A stretch of DNA of 14,721 nucleotides. Origin: Prevotellamassilia sp. (GTDB lineage Bacteria; Bacteroidota; Bacteroidia; Bacteroidales; Bacteroidaceae). The notes below the pieces were generated by a model. That model was not told the DNA's origin and ran no database searches. It saw only the letters and a list, made by a program, of their open reading frames with translations. Position 1 is the stretch's first letter. Each line of letters opens with the position of its first letter. The position numbers and the translations under genes were made by a program. Shown here piece after piece: positions 1 to 7,336 of this stretch. The DNA lies in contig JAHAWW010000269.1 in NCBI GenBank assembly GCA_018383375.1, positions 1-14,721 on the forward strand, written 5' to 3'.

Positions 1-55
1 GAAGCCCCCAATAGCCCCTCAAAATTAAACGTTTGTGAAATTACGCCGCTGTTTT

Positions 56-87
56 TTTGGGCATAAAAAAAGCTTGGCGTAACTTTG
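56..87 (+). promoter_or_regulatory. Bacteroidota-type promoter of the purine/rod-shape operon
   Basis: A TTTG at 56-59 is followed after 20 bp by TAACTTTG at 80-87. This matches the TTTG (-33) / TAnnTTTG (-7) consensus of the Bacteroidota primary sigma factor exactly, with a usual spacing. Transcription would start near 93-95, giving a leader of about 57 nt before the ATG at 152. The leader is A-rich just before the start codon and has no clear Shine-Dalgarno, as is normal in this phylum. The following genes are closely packed, so this is the likely main promoter for 152-7167. Positions 1-55 hold nothing else I can identify. Confidence 0.8.
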
Positions 88-151
88 CAAAACTTTAGGG
101 ACGACTCCTAAAGTGTTTCATCAATAATCAAAACAACAAACACTAAGATAA

Positions 152-748
152 ATGTCAGGTACAAAGAAAATTAAGACGGCACTCGTATCCGTTTTCCACA
201 AAGACGGACTCGACAGCATCCTTGCCAAACTCCACGCCGAAGGCGTCACGCTGCTCTCCACCGGCGGCACCCAGCAATTTATTGAGTCGCTCGGCATCCC
301 CTGCCAGAAGGTTGAAGACCTCACCACTTATCCTTCCATTCTCGGCGGACGTGTCAAGACACTCCACCCCAAAGTGTTCGGCGGTATACTTGGCCGACGC
401 GATTTGGAGAGCGACCGCGAGCAAATGCAGCAGTATGACATCCCTGAGATAGACCTTGTCATCGTCGATCTCTATCCTTTTGAACAAACCGTGGCCGGCG
501 GTGCGGCCGAAGCCGACATTATCGAGAAAATCGACATAGGCGGCATTTCGCTCATCCGTGCAGGTGCCAAGAACTTTGAAGACGTGGTCATTGTGCCCTC
601 AAAGGCCGAATATGCCGACCTTCAAGCTATTCTCGACGCCCATGGCGCCGCCTCAGAGCGCGAAGAGCGCAAGGCTCTCGCAGCCAAGGCCTTCGGTGTC
701 AGCAGCCACTACGACACCGCCATTGCTGCTTGGTTTAACGGCAAATAA
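152..748 (+). CDS. purH: Stand-alone IMP cyclohydrolase (N-terminal domain of PurH only)
   Basis: This 198-residue protein matches the MGS-like IMP cyclohydrolase domain of PurH, which closes the ring of FAICAR to give IMP, the last step of de novo purine synthesis in the cytoplasm. Visible signatures are KTALVSVFHKDGL near the N-terminus, LLSTGGTQQFIE, VEDLTTYPSILGGRVKTLHP, IDLVIVDLYPFE and EKIDIGGISLIRAGAKN. Bifunctional PurH proteins are about 510-530 residues and continue into an AICAR transformylase domain. Here the protein stops with TAA right after the SSHYDTAI element at the domain boundary, and mreB starts 27 bp later, so no transformylase follows. Single-domain versions have been called PurJ. 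AICAR transformylation must be encoded elsewhere (a PurV-type stand-alone domain, or PurP). It is the first gene of the operon. The start at 152 follows A-rich sequence and gives the expected N-terminus. I see no frameshift remnant of the missing half. Confidence 0.9.
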   Translation: MSGTKKIKTALVSVFHKDGLDSILAKLHAEGVTLLSTGGTQQFIESLGIPCQKVEDLTTYPSILGGRVKTLHPKVFGGILGRRDLESDREQMQQYDIPEIDLVIVDLYPFEQTVAGGAAEADIIEKIDIGGISLIRAGAKNFEDVVIVPSKAEYADLQAILDAHGAASEREERKALAAKAFGVSSHYDTAIAAWFNGK

Positions 749-775
749 TCACACACAATCTCCACACATTACAAT

Positions 776-1819
776 ATGGGATTTAAGAATATTTTTTCGC
801 GTCTGTTCTCGTTTAATCAAGAACTGGCCATCGACCTCGGCACGGCCAACACCATTATCATCAGTGGCGATGAGATTATGGTGAACGAGCCTTCCGTGGT
901 GGCCATCGACCGTATGGGCGATAATATGATTGCTGTCGGCGAAAAGGCCAAGTTGATGTATGAAAAGACCAACGACAAGATACGTGTCATCCGCCCGCTG
1001 CGCGACGGTGTGATTGCCGACCTTAACGCTTGTGAGCAAATGATGCGCGGCCTCATCAAAATGGTGCACACCGGTCGCCGCCTTTTTACGCCCTCGCTCC
1101 GTATGGTCATCGGTGTGCCTTCGGGCTCAACCGAAGTCGAACTTCGCGCTGTGCGCGACTCTGCCGAGCATGCCGGTGGACGCGACATCTATTTGCTCTA
1201 TGAACCAATGGCAGCAGCCATCGGTGTGGGCATAGATGTCAATGCGCCTGAGGGTAATATGGTGGTAGACATCGGCGGCGGCACGACCGAGATTGCCGTG
1301 ATTTCGCTGGGTGGCATTGTGTCTAACAACTCTATCAAAATGGCCGGTGATGATTTCACTGCCGACATTCAAGATTATATGAGCCGGCAGCACAACGTCA
1401 AAGTCAGTGAGCGTATGGCCGAGCGCATCAAGATTCACGTTGGCGCTGCTCTGACCGACTTGGGCGAAGATGCCCCCGAAGATTATGTGGTGCATGGACC
1501 AAACCGCATTACAGCTATGCCGATGGAGGTGCCTGTTTGTTATCAAGAAATTGCCCACTGCCTCGAAAAATCGGTGGCTCGCATTGAGAATGCCATTATC
1601 TCTGCCCTCGAGCAGACGCCTCCCGAACTGTATGCCGACATCGTGAAAAACGGCATTTGGCTCACTGGTGGAGGTGCGCTTTTGCGTGGCCTCGACAAAC
1701 GTTTAACCGACAAAATCAACATCCCCGTACACGTGGCCGACGACCCTCTGCTCTGCGTGGCCAGAGGTACGGGCATAGCGCTCAAGAACGTAGAGAAGTT
1801 CACCTTCTTGATGCGATAA
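776..1819 (+). CDS. mreB: Rod shape-determining protein MreB (actin-like)
   Basis: MreB is a bacterial actin that forms membrane-bound ATP-dependent filaments steering the elongation machinery. The protein is 347 residues, the usual length. The actin-fold nucleotide motifs are present: phosphate-1 loop DLGTANT at residues 20-26, phosphate-2 loop DIGGGTTE at 165-172 and adenosine motif LTGGGALLRGL starting at residue 296. The N-terminus (MGFKNIFSRLF) is amphipathic, consistent with membrane attachment. The motif VIGVPSGSTEVELRAVRDSAEHAG is typical of MreB rather than DnaK or FtsA. It starts 27 bp after the purine gene and so shares its transcript. The 113-bp gap to mreC is unusually large for this operon and contains a strong palindrome. 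Confidence 0.97.
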   Translation: MGFKNIFSRLFSFNQELAIDLGTANTIIISGDEIMVNEPSVVAIDRMGDNMIAVGEKAKLMYEKTNDKIRVIRPLRDGVIADLNACEQMMRGLIKMVHTGRRLFTPSLRMVIGVPSGSTEVELRAVRDSAEHAGGRDIYLLYEPMAAAIGVGIDVNAPEGNMVVDIGGGTTEIAVISLGGIVSNNSIKMAGDDFTADIQDYMSRQHNVKVSERMAERIKIHVGAALTDLGEDAPEDYVVHGPNRITAMPMEVPVCYQEIAHCLEKSVARIENAIISALEQTPPELYADIVKNGIWLTGGGALLRGLDKRLTDKINIPVHVADDPLLCVARGTGIALKNVEKFTFLMR

Positions 1820-1839
1820 TTCCGCTCAGACTCTTCACG

Positions 1840-1876
1840 ACCGTGGCGTAGCCGGAGGCTCCGGCCGCGCCACGGT
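1840..1876. repeat. 37-nt near-perfect palindrome between mreB and mreC
   Basis: The arm ACCGTGGCG (1840-1848) pairs perfectly with CGCCACGGT (1868-1876). Inside it, GCCGGA (1851-1856) pairs with TCCGGC (1860-1865). The two positions between them are one T-G wobble and one A-C mismatch. The structure is centred on 1858 and would be very stable in RNA. No T-run follows directly; a pyrimidine-rich stretch begins only at about 1906. It is therefore not a classical intrinsic terminator. It could be a processing or stability element setting the ratio of mreB to the downstream genes, a partial attenuator, or a REP-like repeat. Confidence 0.75.
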
Positions 1877-1932
1877 TGCCAACTTGGGACGTTCGGCCTC
1901 GTTAGTTTTCTCTTTTTCCCTTTTCTCAGCCG

Positions 1933-2802
1933 GTGTATTATCTCTTAGAGTTTTTCAGAAAATACCACTACCTCTTGCTCTTTGTGGTGCTTGAGGTGGT
2001 GAGTTTTGTGTTGCTCTGCCGCTTCAACAGCTATCAGGGCAGCGTGACACTGTCGGCAGCCAATAGTACGGCAGCCGCCATTGGCGGACTCTATGACGAC
2101 GCCAAGGCCTATTTTCAATTGGGCGAAATCAACGCCGATCTCACACAACGCAATCTGCAATTGCAGATACAAAACGAGCAGTTGCGTGAACGTCTGCGTC
2201 AGCTTGGAGCCGACTCGAGCTATACGACGCGTGGGGTGGCTCAGGCGCTTGAGAGCTACTCCCTGATACCGGCCTCGGTCGTGTCAAACTCTGTGACGAT
2301 GCGTCGTGGCGGCTATCTCGTCATCGATAAAGGCGCGGCCGATGGTGTTCGCCCTGAGATGGGCGTCGTGGGTGGCGGCGGCGTGGTCGGCATTGTCTAT
2401 TTGGTTGGAAACCATCACGCTTTGATTATTCCCTTGACCAATTCCAAGTCGAATGTGAGCTGTCGTGTACGCGGCAAGGACTATTTCGGCTACCTCTCTT
2501 GGCAAGGCGGCAACCTGCTCCACGCCACCCTTCAAGACATTCCCCGCTATGCGGGCATCAAGCCCGGCGGTGTGGTTGAGACCAGCGGTTACTCGTCGGT
2601 TTTTCCACCGGGCATCTTTGTGGGTCGCATCAAGGCCGTCAACAATTCGGCCGACGGACAGTCTTATGCCCTCGACATCCATCTCGGCACAGACTTTGCC
2701 CGCATTCGCGATGTGGCCGTGGTGGCTACGCCTTATAAGGCCGAAATCGACTCGCTCTATCACCACGCCCAAGAGGCCGAGGCCCAAATGAGCAGGCATT
2801 AA
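1933..2802 (+). CDS. mreC: Rod shape-determining protein MreC
   Basis: MreC is a periplasmic scaffold of the elongasome that binds and activates PBP2 and links it to MreB and MreD. The 289-residue protein has a short cytoplasmic N-terminus, one transmembrane helix at about residues 11-30, a coiled coil at about 60-91 (ADLTQRNLQLQIQNEQLRER) and then the double beta-barrel region. That region contains YLVIDKGAADGVRPEMGVV, GVVGIVYLV, SNVSCRVRGKDYFGYL and SSVFPPGIFVGRI, all typical of MreC. The start is GTG at 1933. An in-frame TAG lies at 1903-1905 with no ATG between, and starting here gives the N-terminus expected of Bacteroidales MreC. mreD follows 14 bp after the stop. Confidence 0.93.
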   Translation: MYYLLEFFRKYHYLLLFVVLEVVSFVLLCRFNSYQGSVTLSAANSTAAAIGGLYDDAKAYFQLGEINADLTQRNLQLQIQNEQLRERLRQLGADSSYTTRGVAQALESYSLIPASVVSNSVTMRRGGYLVIDKGAADGVRPEMGVVGGGGVVGIVYLVGNHHALIIPLTNSKSNVSCRVRGKDYFGYLSWQGGNLLHATLQDIPRYAGIKPGGVVETSGYSSVFPPGIFVGRIKAVNNSADGQSYALDIHLGTDFARIRDVAVVATPYKAEIDSLYHHAQEAEAQMSRH

Positions 2803-2816
2803 TCCCAATTCACGCT

Positions 2817-3323
2817 ATGCTGCAGACCATATTTTCGAGAATAGGTTGGGGAGCCGCCTTGTTGCTCCTGCAAGTGCTGGTGTTTAACCACATTCACCTT
2901 GGAGGTTACGCCACGCCGATGCCCTATGTCTATCTCCTTATGATATTGCCCGGCAGTACGCCGCGATGGTTATACATCGTGACGGGCTTTGCTTTTGGTC
3001 TGACGCTCGACATTTTCACCTCCACTCCCGGTCTCACCGCGTCGGCCCTCTGTCTTTGCGGCCTTTTTGTTCCTCTTTTGCTCTCTCTCTTTTCGCCGGC
3101 CGAGACCGACGGTGAGGCTCCTGAGCCTTCAGCTCGTGCCATGAAGTGGGGTCCATTCAGCCGTTACGCCCTTTTTGTCATTCTTTTGCATTGCTCGGCT
3201 TTTTTTGTCGTTGAAGCTTTCACTTTTTCGCTTTGGCCCGACCTGCTTCTACAGATTGCGTCAAGCAGTGTGCTGACGCTGGTGTTTGTTTTGTGTTTCG
3301 AAGGCCTTCGCAGCAGCCGTTAG
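2817..3323 (+). CDS. mreD: Rod shape-determining protein MreD
   Basis: MreD is the small integral membrane partner of MreC. This 168-residue protein is almost entirely hydrophobic, with about five or six membrane segments (around LLLLQVLVFNHI, YVYLLMILPG, WLYIVTGFAFGLTLDIF, ALCLCGLFVPLLLSLF, YALFVILLHCSAFFVVE and VLTLVFVLCF). The GLTLDIFTSTPGLTASA element resembles the conserved MreD motif. A charged loop (SPAETDGEAPEPSARAMKW) sits in the second half. MreD diverges strongly in sequence, so the call also rests on its place between mreC and mrdA. Spacing is 14 bp to mreC and 28 bp to mrdA. Confidence 0.9.
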   Translation: MLQTIFSRIGWGAALLLLQVLVFNHIHLGGYATPMPYVYLLMILPGSTPRWLYIVTGFAFGLTLDIFTSTPGLTASALCLCGLFVPLLLSLFSPAETDGEAPEPSARAMKWGPFSRYALFVILLHCSAFFVVEAFTFSLWPDLLLQIASSSVLTLVFVLCFEGLRSSR

Positions 3324-3351
3324 TCCACGCTTTTGTATTCTTCACTCCCCC

Positions 3352-5193
3352 ATGTCAGGCGAACCAAATTTCAGCAACCGGAAATATGTCATAGGCGGCA
3401 TTGCCGTCGTGGTAGTCGTGCTTTATATGGTGCGGCTTTTTTCGCTTCAGCTGATGAGTGACGACTACAAAAAAAACGCTGACTCCAATGCCTTTCGCAA
3501 GGACATACAGTTTCCGGCTCGGGGACTGATTTACGACCGTCGCGGCAAGTTGCTCGTCTACAACGAGGCCTCCTATAATATCATGGTGACCATGAACGAG
3601 CAAAAAGGCATAGACACGCTGGAGTTTTGTCGCACCATTGGCATCACGCCTGAGTTTTATGAGCAACGCATGGCCGAAATCAAGTCCAAGCATGGTTATT
3701 CGCGCTACACGCCTCAACCTTTTCTCACACAAATCACGGCTCAAGAGTTTGCCGTCATCAACGAGCGCCTTTATCAGTTTAAGGGTTTCTCTGCCGAGCG
3801 CCGCACGGTGCGGCATTACGCCACCGGTCTCGGTGCTCACATTTTGGGCGACGTGGGTGAGGTGAGCGAGCAAGACATTGCCGAAGACAATTACTACAGC
3901 CGGGGCGACTACATTGGCAAACTGGGCATTGAGCGTGCCTATGAAGACGTGTTGCGTGGCGAGAAGGGCATGCACATTCTGCTTCGCGATGTCCACGGCC
4001 GCACTCAGGGGCGCTATCAAGAGGGCCGTTACGACAAAGCTGCAGTGCCGGGCCGCGACCTCACGCTGAGCGTCGACTTAGAGCTTCAAGCTTTGGCCGA
4101 GCGGCTACTTGAGGGCAAACTTGGCGCCATAGTTGCCATCGAGCCTTCCACAGGCGAGGTGCTCTGTATGGCCTCTTCGCCCACCTACGACCCACGCCAA
4201 ATGGTGGGTCGCGACCGCGGCAAAAACCACAAGGCTTTGGCTGCCGACCCGATGAAGCCTTTGCTCAATCGTGCCATTATGGGCACCTATCCGCCGGGGT
4301 CTACGTTTAAAATCACCCAGGCTCTTTTGGGCCTTCAAGAGGGCAGCATCACGCCCGACATAGCTTTCCCCTGTAGCCACGGTTTTAATTATAAAGGGCT
4401 TCACCTCGGCTGTCACGGCCACAGTTCGCCCATTCCGTTGGTACCGGCCATAGGCACGTCGTGTAATGCCTACTTTTGCTGGAACCTCTACCGCCTGTTG
4501 GGCAACAAGGGCAAGTATGGCTCTACGCAGGCCGCCATGACCTGCTGGAAAAACCATCTTGTGGCTATGGGTTTCGGTTATAAGCTCGGCATTGACCTGC
4601 CGGGTGAGCGCCGTGGCATGATACCCAATGCCGACTATTACGACGAGCACTACAAGGGCAGTTGGAACGCGCTCACTGTCATTTCCATCTCCATTGGTCA
4701 GGGTGAGGTCACGGCTACGCCCCTTCAGATTTGCAACCTTGCCGCCACGGTGGCCAACCGTGGCTATTATTATGTGCCTCATTTGGTCAAGAACATTCAG
4801 GGCAGCGTCATCGACACGCTCTACACCAAGCCCCACTACACCAAGGTTGACCGTCGTTGGTATGACTACGCCGTGGCCGGTATGCGCAAGGCCGTGGTGA
4901 GCGGTACGTGCCATGCCGCCGCCATTCCGGGCTATGAGGTGTGTGGCAAAACGGGCACCGCTCAAAACCGTGGCCACGACCACTCTGCGTTTATGGGCTT
5001 TGCCCCGATGGACAAGCCGCGTATAGCGGTGGTGGCCTATATCGAGAACGGCGGTTTTGGTGCGGTCTATGGCGTACCCATTGGAGCGCTCATTATGGAG
5101 CAATATCTCAACGGCAAGCTTTCAGAGAGTTCCCAAGCCAAGGCCGAAAAGCTGCAACATCAACACATCAAATACGGCGACTATGTCAGGTAA
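3352..5193 (+). CDS. mrdA: Peptidoglycan transpeptidase PBP2 (elongasome class B PBP)
   Basis: PBP2 cross-links new peptidoglycan made by its partner RodA and is a beta-lactam target. From the ATG at 3352 the protein is 613 residues. It has a membrane anchor at about residues 12-34, a PBP dimer/pedestal domain (FPARGLIYDRRGKLLVYNEA) and the transpeptidase domain. Catalytic motifs are complete: SxxK at S317-T-F-K320 with the active serine, SxN at S370-C-N372 and KTG at K533-T-G535. The MSGEP start is preferred over an in-frame ATG at 3286 because that one lies inside mreD and would put 22 extra residues before the anchor. Two Cys/His clusters between SxxK and SxN (PCSHG and GCHGH) are notable. 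The gene ends inside rodA. Confidence 0.95.
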   Translation: MSGEPNFSNRKYVIGGIAVVVVVLYMVRLFSLQLMSDDYKKNADSNAFRKDIQFPARGLIYDRRGKLLVYNEASYNIMVTMNEQKGIDTLEFCRTIGITPEFYEQRMAEIKSKHGYSRYTPQPFLTQITAQEFAVINERLYQFKGFSAERRTVRHYATGLGAHILGDVGEVSEQDIAEDNYYSRGDYIGKLGIERAYEDVLRGEKGMHILLRDVHGRTQGRYQEGRYDKAAVPGRDLTLSVDLELQALAERLLEGKLGAIVAIEPSTGEVLCMASSPTYDPRQMVGRDRGKNHKALAADPMKPLLNRAIMGTYPPGSTFKITQALLGLQEGSITPDIAFPCSHGFNYKGLHLGCHGHSSPIPLVPAIGTSCNAYFCWNLYRLLGNKGKYGSTQAAMTCWKNHLVAMGFGYKLGIDLPGERRGMIPNADYYDEHYKGSWNALTVISISIGQGEVTATPLQICNLAATVANRGYYYVPHLVKNIQGSVIDTLYTKPHYTKVDRRWYDYAVAGMRKAVVSGTCHAAAIPGYEVCGKTGTAQNRGHDHSAFMGFAPMDKPRIAVVAYIENGGFGAVYGVPIGALIMEQYLNGKLSESSQAKAEKLQHQHIKYGDYVR

Positions 5194-6652
5194 GGTTCAG
5201 CAATACCCCATTTTTACAATCGACTGGGTGGTCGTTGTCATCTACATTCTCCTGCTCGTTTTTGGGTGGTTCAGCATCTGTGGTGCCACCCACGACATTG
5301 GCGACACCGACTTTTTCAGTTGGGACTCACGCACGGGCAAGCAGCTTGTGTGGATGGCTTGTGCCGGTTTGTTGGCTTTTGTCATATTGATGACCGACGA
5401 CCGCTATTATTACAATCTTGCCGATGCCGTTTATTGGCTGATGATGATAGTCTTGGTGATTACGCCTTTCTTGGCCAAAGACATCAAGGGTTCGCGCTCT
5501 TGGATTAGTTTGGGAGCCGTCAGTCTTCAACCGGCCGAGCTGGCCAAGTGTGCCACGGCTCTTGCGATAGCCAAGTTCATGTCGAGTTATGGACGTACGT
5601 TGAGCGACATGCGTCATTTGATAAAAGCTGCCGGCCTCATTTTGTTGCCGATGGTGCTTATTGTGTTGCAGCGCGAGACGGGTTCTGCTCTGGTCTATTT
5701 GGCCTTTTTCCTGATGTTTTACCGTGAAGGCATGCCGGGCTCCATATTGTTCACGGCCACGGCAGCCATAGCCTATTTCGTCATTGGTGTGCGTTTTTCC
5801 ACGATTACCTTGCCCCACAGCCATACCGCCGTGGGCGAGTTTGTGGTCTTGCTCATGATATGGCTCTTCACGGTCATCCTTTCGGCGGTCTATCTGCCCG
5901 GCACGTCCCACTGGCGGCGCTTGGCCGTTTGGGGCGGTGGCGCCACCGTGCTGGCCCTGCTTGTGTCACGCTTTGTGGTGCCTTTTGACGTGGCTTGGGT
6001 TCAGACGGCCGTCTGTGTGGGCATAGCGCTCTATCTGGGCTATCAGTCCATCGGCGAGCGCATAGGCCGTTACGTTTTCATTGCCGCCTTCGCCATCGGG
6101 TCTACGGCCTTCCTCTACACTGCCGACTACACGCTCAACCACGTGCTCGAACCCCATCAGCAGACACGCGTCAAAGTGCTTCTTGGCATGGAAGAAAACG
6201 TCACCGGCGCCGGATATAATGTCAACCAAAGCAAGATTGCCATCGGTTCGGGCGGTCTTGAGGGCAAGGGCTTTATGAACGGCACGCAGACCAAACTGAA
6301 GTATGTGCCCGAGCAAGACACCGACTTCATCTTCTGCACCGTGGGCGAGGAGCAAGGCTTCATTGGGTCGGCCGGTGTGTTACTGCTTTTTTTGACGCTC
6401 ATATTGCGCTTGGTGCATCTGGCCGAGCGGCAAACGTCTAAGTTCGGCAGGGTCTATGGCTACTGCGTGCTCAGCATATTATTCTTCCATCTGCTCATCA
6501 ATGTCGGCATGGTGATGGGCGTGATGCCCGTCATCGGCATTCCGCTGCCCTTCTTCAGCTACGGCGGTTCGTCGCTTTGGGGCTTCACCCTCTTACTTTT
6601 CATCTTCTTGCGCATTGATGCCGGCGACCGTCTGCGTGCCAAAAAGCGCTGA
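5183..6652 (+). CDS. rodA: Peptidoglycan polymerase RodA (SEDS family)
   Basis: RodA is the membrane glycosyltransferase that polymerises lipid II during elongation, in complex with PBP2. From the ATG at 5183 the protein is 489 residues, against about 370 in E. coli. The extra length is a hydrophobic central part (roughly residues 200-330) that looks like additional membrane segments. SEDS signatures are clear: SLGAVSLQPAELAK, QRETGSALVYL, QSKIAIGSGGLEGKG, then PEQDTDFIF with D381 as the likely catalytic aspartate, EEQGFIGS, and the C-terminal PLPFFSYGGSSLW. An in-frame ATG at 5057 lies deep in mrdA and is rejected. The start overlaps the end of mrdA by 11 nt, which suggests translational coupling and matched amounts of polymerase and transpeptidase. 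Confidence 0.95.
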   Translation: MSGKVQQYPIFTIDWVVVVIYILLLVFGWFSICGATHDIGDTDFFSWDSRTGKQLVWMACAGLLAFVILMTDDRYYYNLADAVYWLMMIVLVITPFLAKDIKGSRSWISLGAVSLQPAELAKCATALAIAKFMSSYGRTLSDMRHLIKAAGLILLPMVLIVLQRETGSALVYLAFFLMFYREGMPGSILFTATAAIAYFVIGVRFSTITLPHSHTAVGEFVVLLMIWLFTVILSAVYLPGTSHWRRLAVWGGGATVLALLVSRFVVPFDVAWVQTAVCVGIALYLGYQSIGERIGRYVFIAAFAIGSTAFLYTADYTLNHVLEPHQQTRVKVLLGMEENVTGAGYNVNQSKIAIGSGGLEGKGFMNGTQTKLKYVPEQDTDFIFCTVGEEQGFIGSAGVLLLFLTLILRLVHLAERQTSKFGRVYGYCVLSILFFHLLINVGMVMGVMPVIGIPLPFFSYGGSSLWGFTLLLFIFLRIDAGDRLRAKKR

Positions 6653-6687
6653 CCGCCGTATCTTTCCATCTAAAACTCACACAACTT

Positions 6688-7167
6688 ATGTCAAGAAAAA
6701 ACGTTCCTTCCACACATACGCTCATCTATCTGGCCCTGCTGCTCGTGGCCTGTGGTGTCTTGTTTCTGCTCAAAGGCCTCACCGGCCCCACGGGTCAGCT
6801 TGAGGCTGCCAACGGCACGCAACCGGCAGTCAAAGCCGATGCGAAGGGACAAATGGCCGTGCCCGATACGTCGGTGGCGGCCGACGTTGACGCCTCCGTG
6901 CGCGACACGCTTCATCAGACCGCCCCGAGCCTCACCCCCGACCGCGACCAGCGCACAGCCGAAGAGGCCGGTGCCGAAGACGGCTATTGGGACGGCTACT
7001 ACGACGGCAGTCAAGGCCGCGAGCAAAATGCTGAGAGCCAGTTGGCACCGCCCTACACCACCGCCGTGGCACGCGACACCTATGTCACCAACTATCGCGA
7101 GGGTTACCGACGCGGCTACGACGAGGGTTGCCACAGCCGCAAAACCCTTGCCGCCGACGGCCGGTGA
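6688..7167 (+). CDS. Unrecognised membrane-anchored protein with GY repeats, end of rod operon
   Basis: I do not recognise this 159-residue protein. It has a basic N-terminus and a hydrophobic segment at residues 12-28 (LIYLALLLVACGVLFLL). LVAC at 19-22 fits a lipobox, but hydrophobicity continues after the cysteine, so either a lipoprotein or a single-pass anchor is possible. A low-complexity acidic linker (about 35-95) leads to two motifs with glycine every fourth residue and tyrosines between: DGYWDGYYDG at 98-107 and REGYRRGYDEG at 137-147. The first copy is acidic and the second basic, so they might pair. The bulk is probably periplasmic. It lies 35 bp after rodA on the same strand and before the terminator, so it is probably co-expressed with the elongasome. 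A role there is inference from position only. Confidence 0.7.
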   Translation: MSRKNVPSTHTLIYLALLLVACGVLFLLKGLTGPTGQLEAANGTQPAVKADAKGQMAVPDTSVAADVDASVRDTLHQTAPSLTPDRDQRTAEEAGAEDGYWDGYYDGSQGREQNAESQLAPPYTTAVARDTYVTNYREGYRRGYDEGCHSRKTLAADGR

Positions 7168-7195
7168 GCCAGGCGCAGGCAGCCCTGTTTGTCTT

Positions 7196-7225
7196 TTTGC
7201 AGAATGCCAAAAAGCCTTATCTTTG
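7196..7225 (+). promoter_or_regulatory. Promoter-like pair immediately before the operon terminator
   Basis: TTTG at 7196-7199 and TATCTTTG at 7218-7225 match the Bacteroidota -33/-7 boxes with an 18-bp spacer. Predicted initiation near 7231 falls just upstream of the hairpin at 7237-7266. A transcript from here would end at once unless the hairpin is read through. It may be a chance match, the start of a very short RNA, or an attenuated promoter for downstream DNA. Confidence 0.4.
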
Positions 7226-7236
7226 AGGCAGGAAAC

Positions 7237-7268
7237 AAGAGAGAGGTCGCCATCGGCCTCTCTCTTTT
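7237..7268 (+). terminator. Rho-independent terminator of the rod operon
   Basis: AAGAGAGAGG (7237-7246) pairs perfectly over 10 bp with CCTCTCTCTT (7257-7266). The stem can extend inward by T-G, C-G and G-C pairs to a 4-nt loop. TTTTG and then GTTTG follow in the RNA sense. It lies 70 bp after the last gene of the operon, with no + strand gene between, and fits as the end of the 152-7167 transcript. Confidence 0.75.
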
Positions 7269-7294
7269 GTGTTTGAGGACGTTACGGGCATAAG

Positions 7295-7336
7295 GACAGG
7301 AGAAACTGTCCTTATGACAGGATTTTTTGTCCTTAT
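7295..7336. repeat. Two tandem copies of a 21-bp palindromic unit
   Basis: Unit 1 (7295-7315) and unit 2 (7316-7336) both read GACAGGA-N5-TGTCCTTAT and differ only in the central five bases (GAAAC versus TTTTT). Sequence just before unit 1 completes an 11-bp perfect inverted repeat, CATAAGGACAG (7289-7299) with CTGTCCTTATG (7306-7316), with a 6-nt loop. A partial third GACAG occurs at 7342-7346. The arrangement looks like a duplicated operator or RNA hairpin element. Confidence 0.75.

Noticed and set aside
3286..3351. In-frame N-terminal extension of PBP2 (22 residues)
   Set aside because: It lies inside mreD and would place extra residues ahead of the membrane anchor; the ATG at 3352, 28 bp after mreD, fits the family better.
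4105..5103. 332-codon open frame on the - strand inside mrdA
   Set aside because: It is antisense to a fully motif-supported PBP2 gene, and its translation is rich in His, Arg and Val with no domain; a by-product of GC-rich codon use.
5057..5182. In-frame N-terminal extension of RodA (42 residues)
   Set aside because: It lies within the end of mrdA and is polar and unrelated to RodA; the ATG at 5183 gives a normal start before the first membrane helix.
6659..6666. TATCTTTC, near-match to a -7 box between rodA and the unknown gene
   Set aside because: The last base differs from TAnnTTTG and no TTTG lies at the right distance upstream; the gene is more simply part of the operon.
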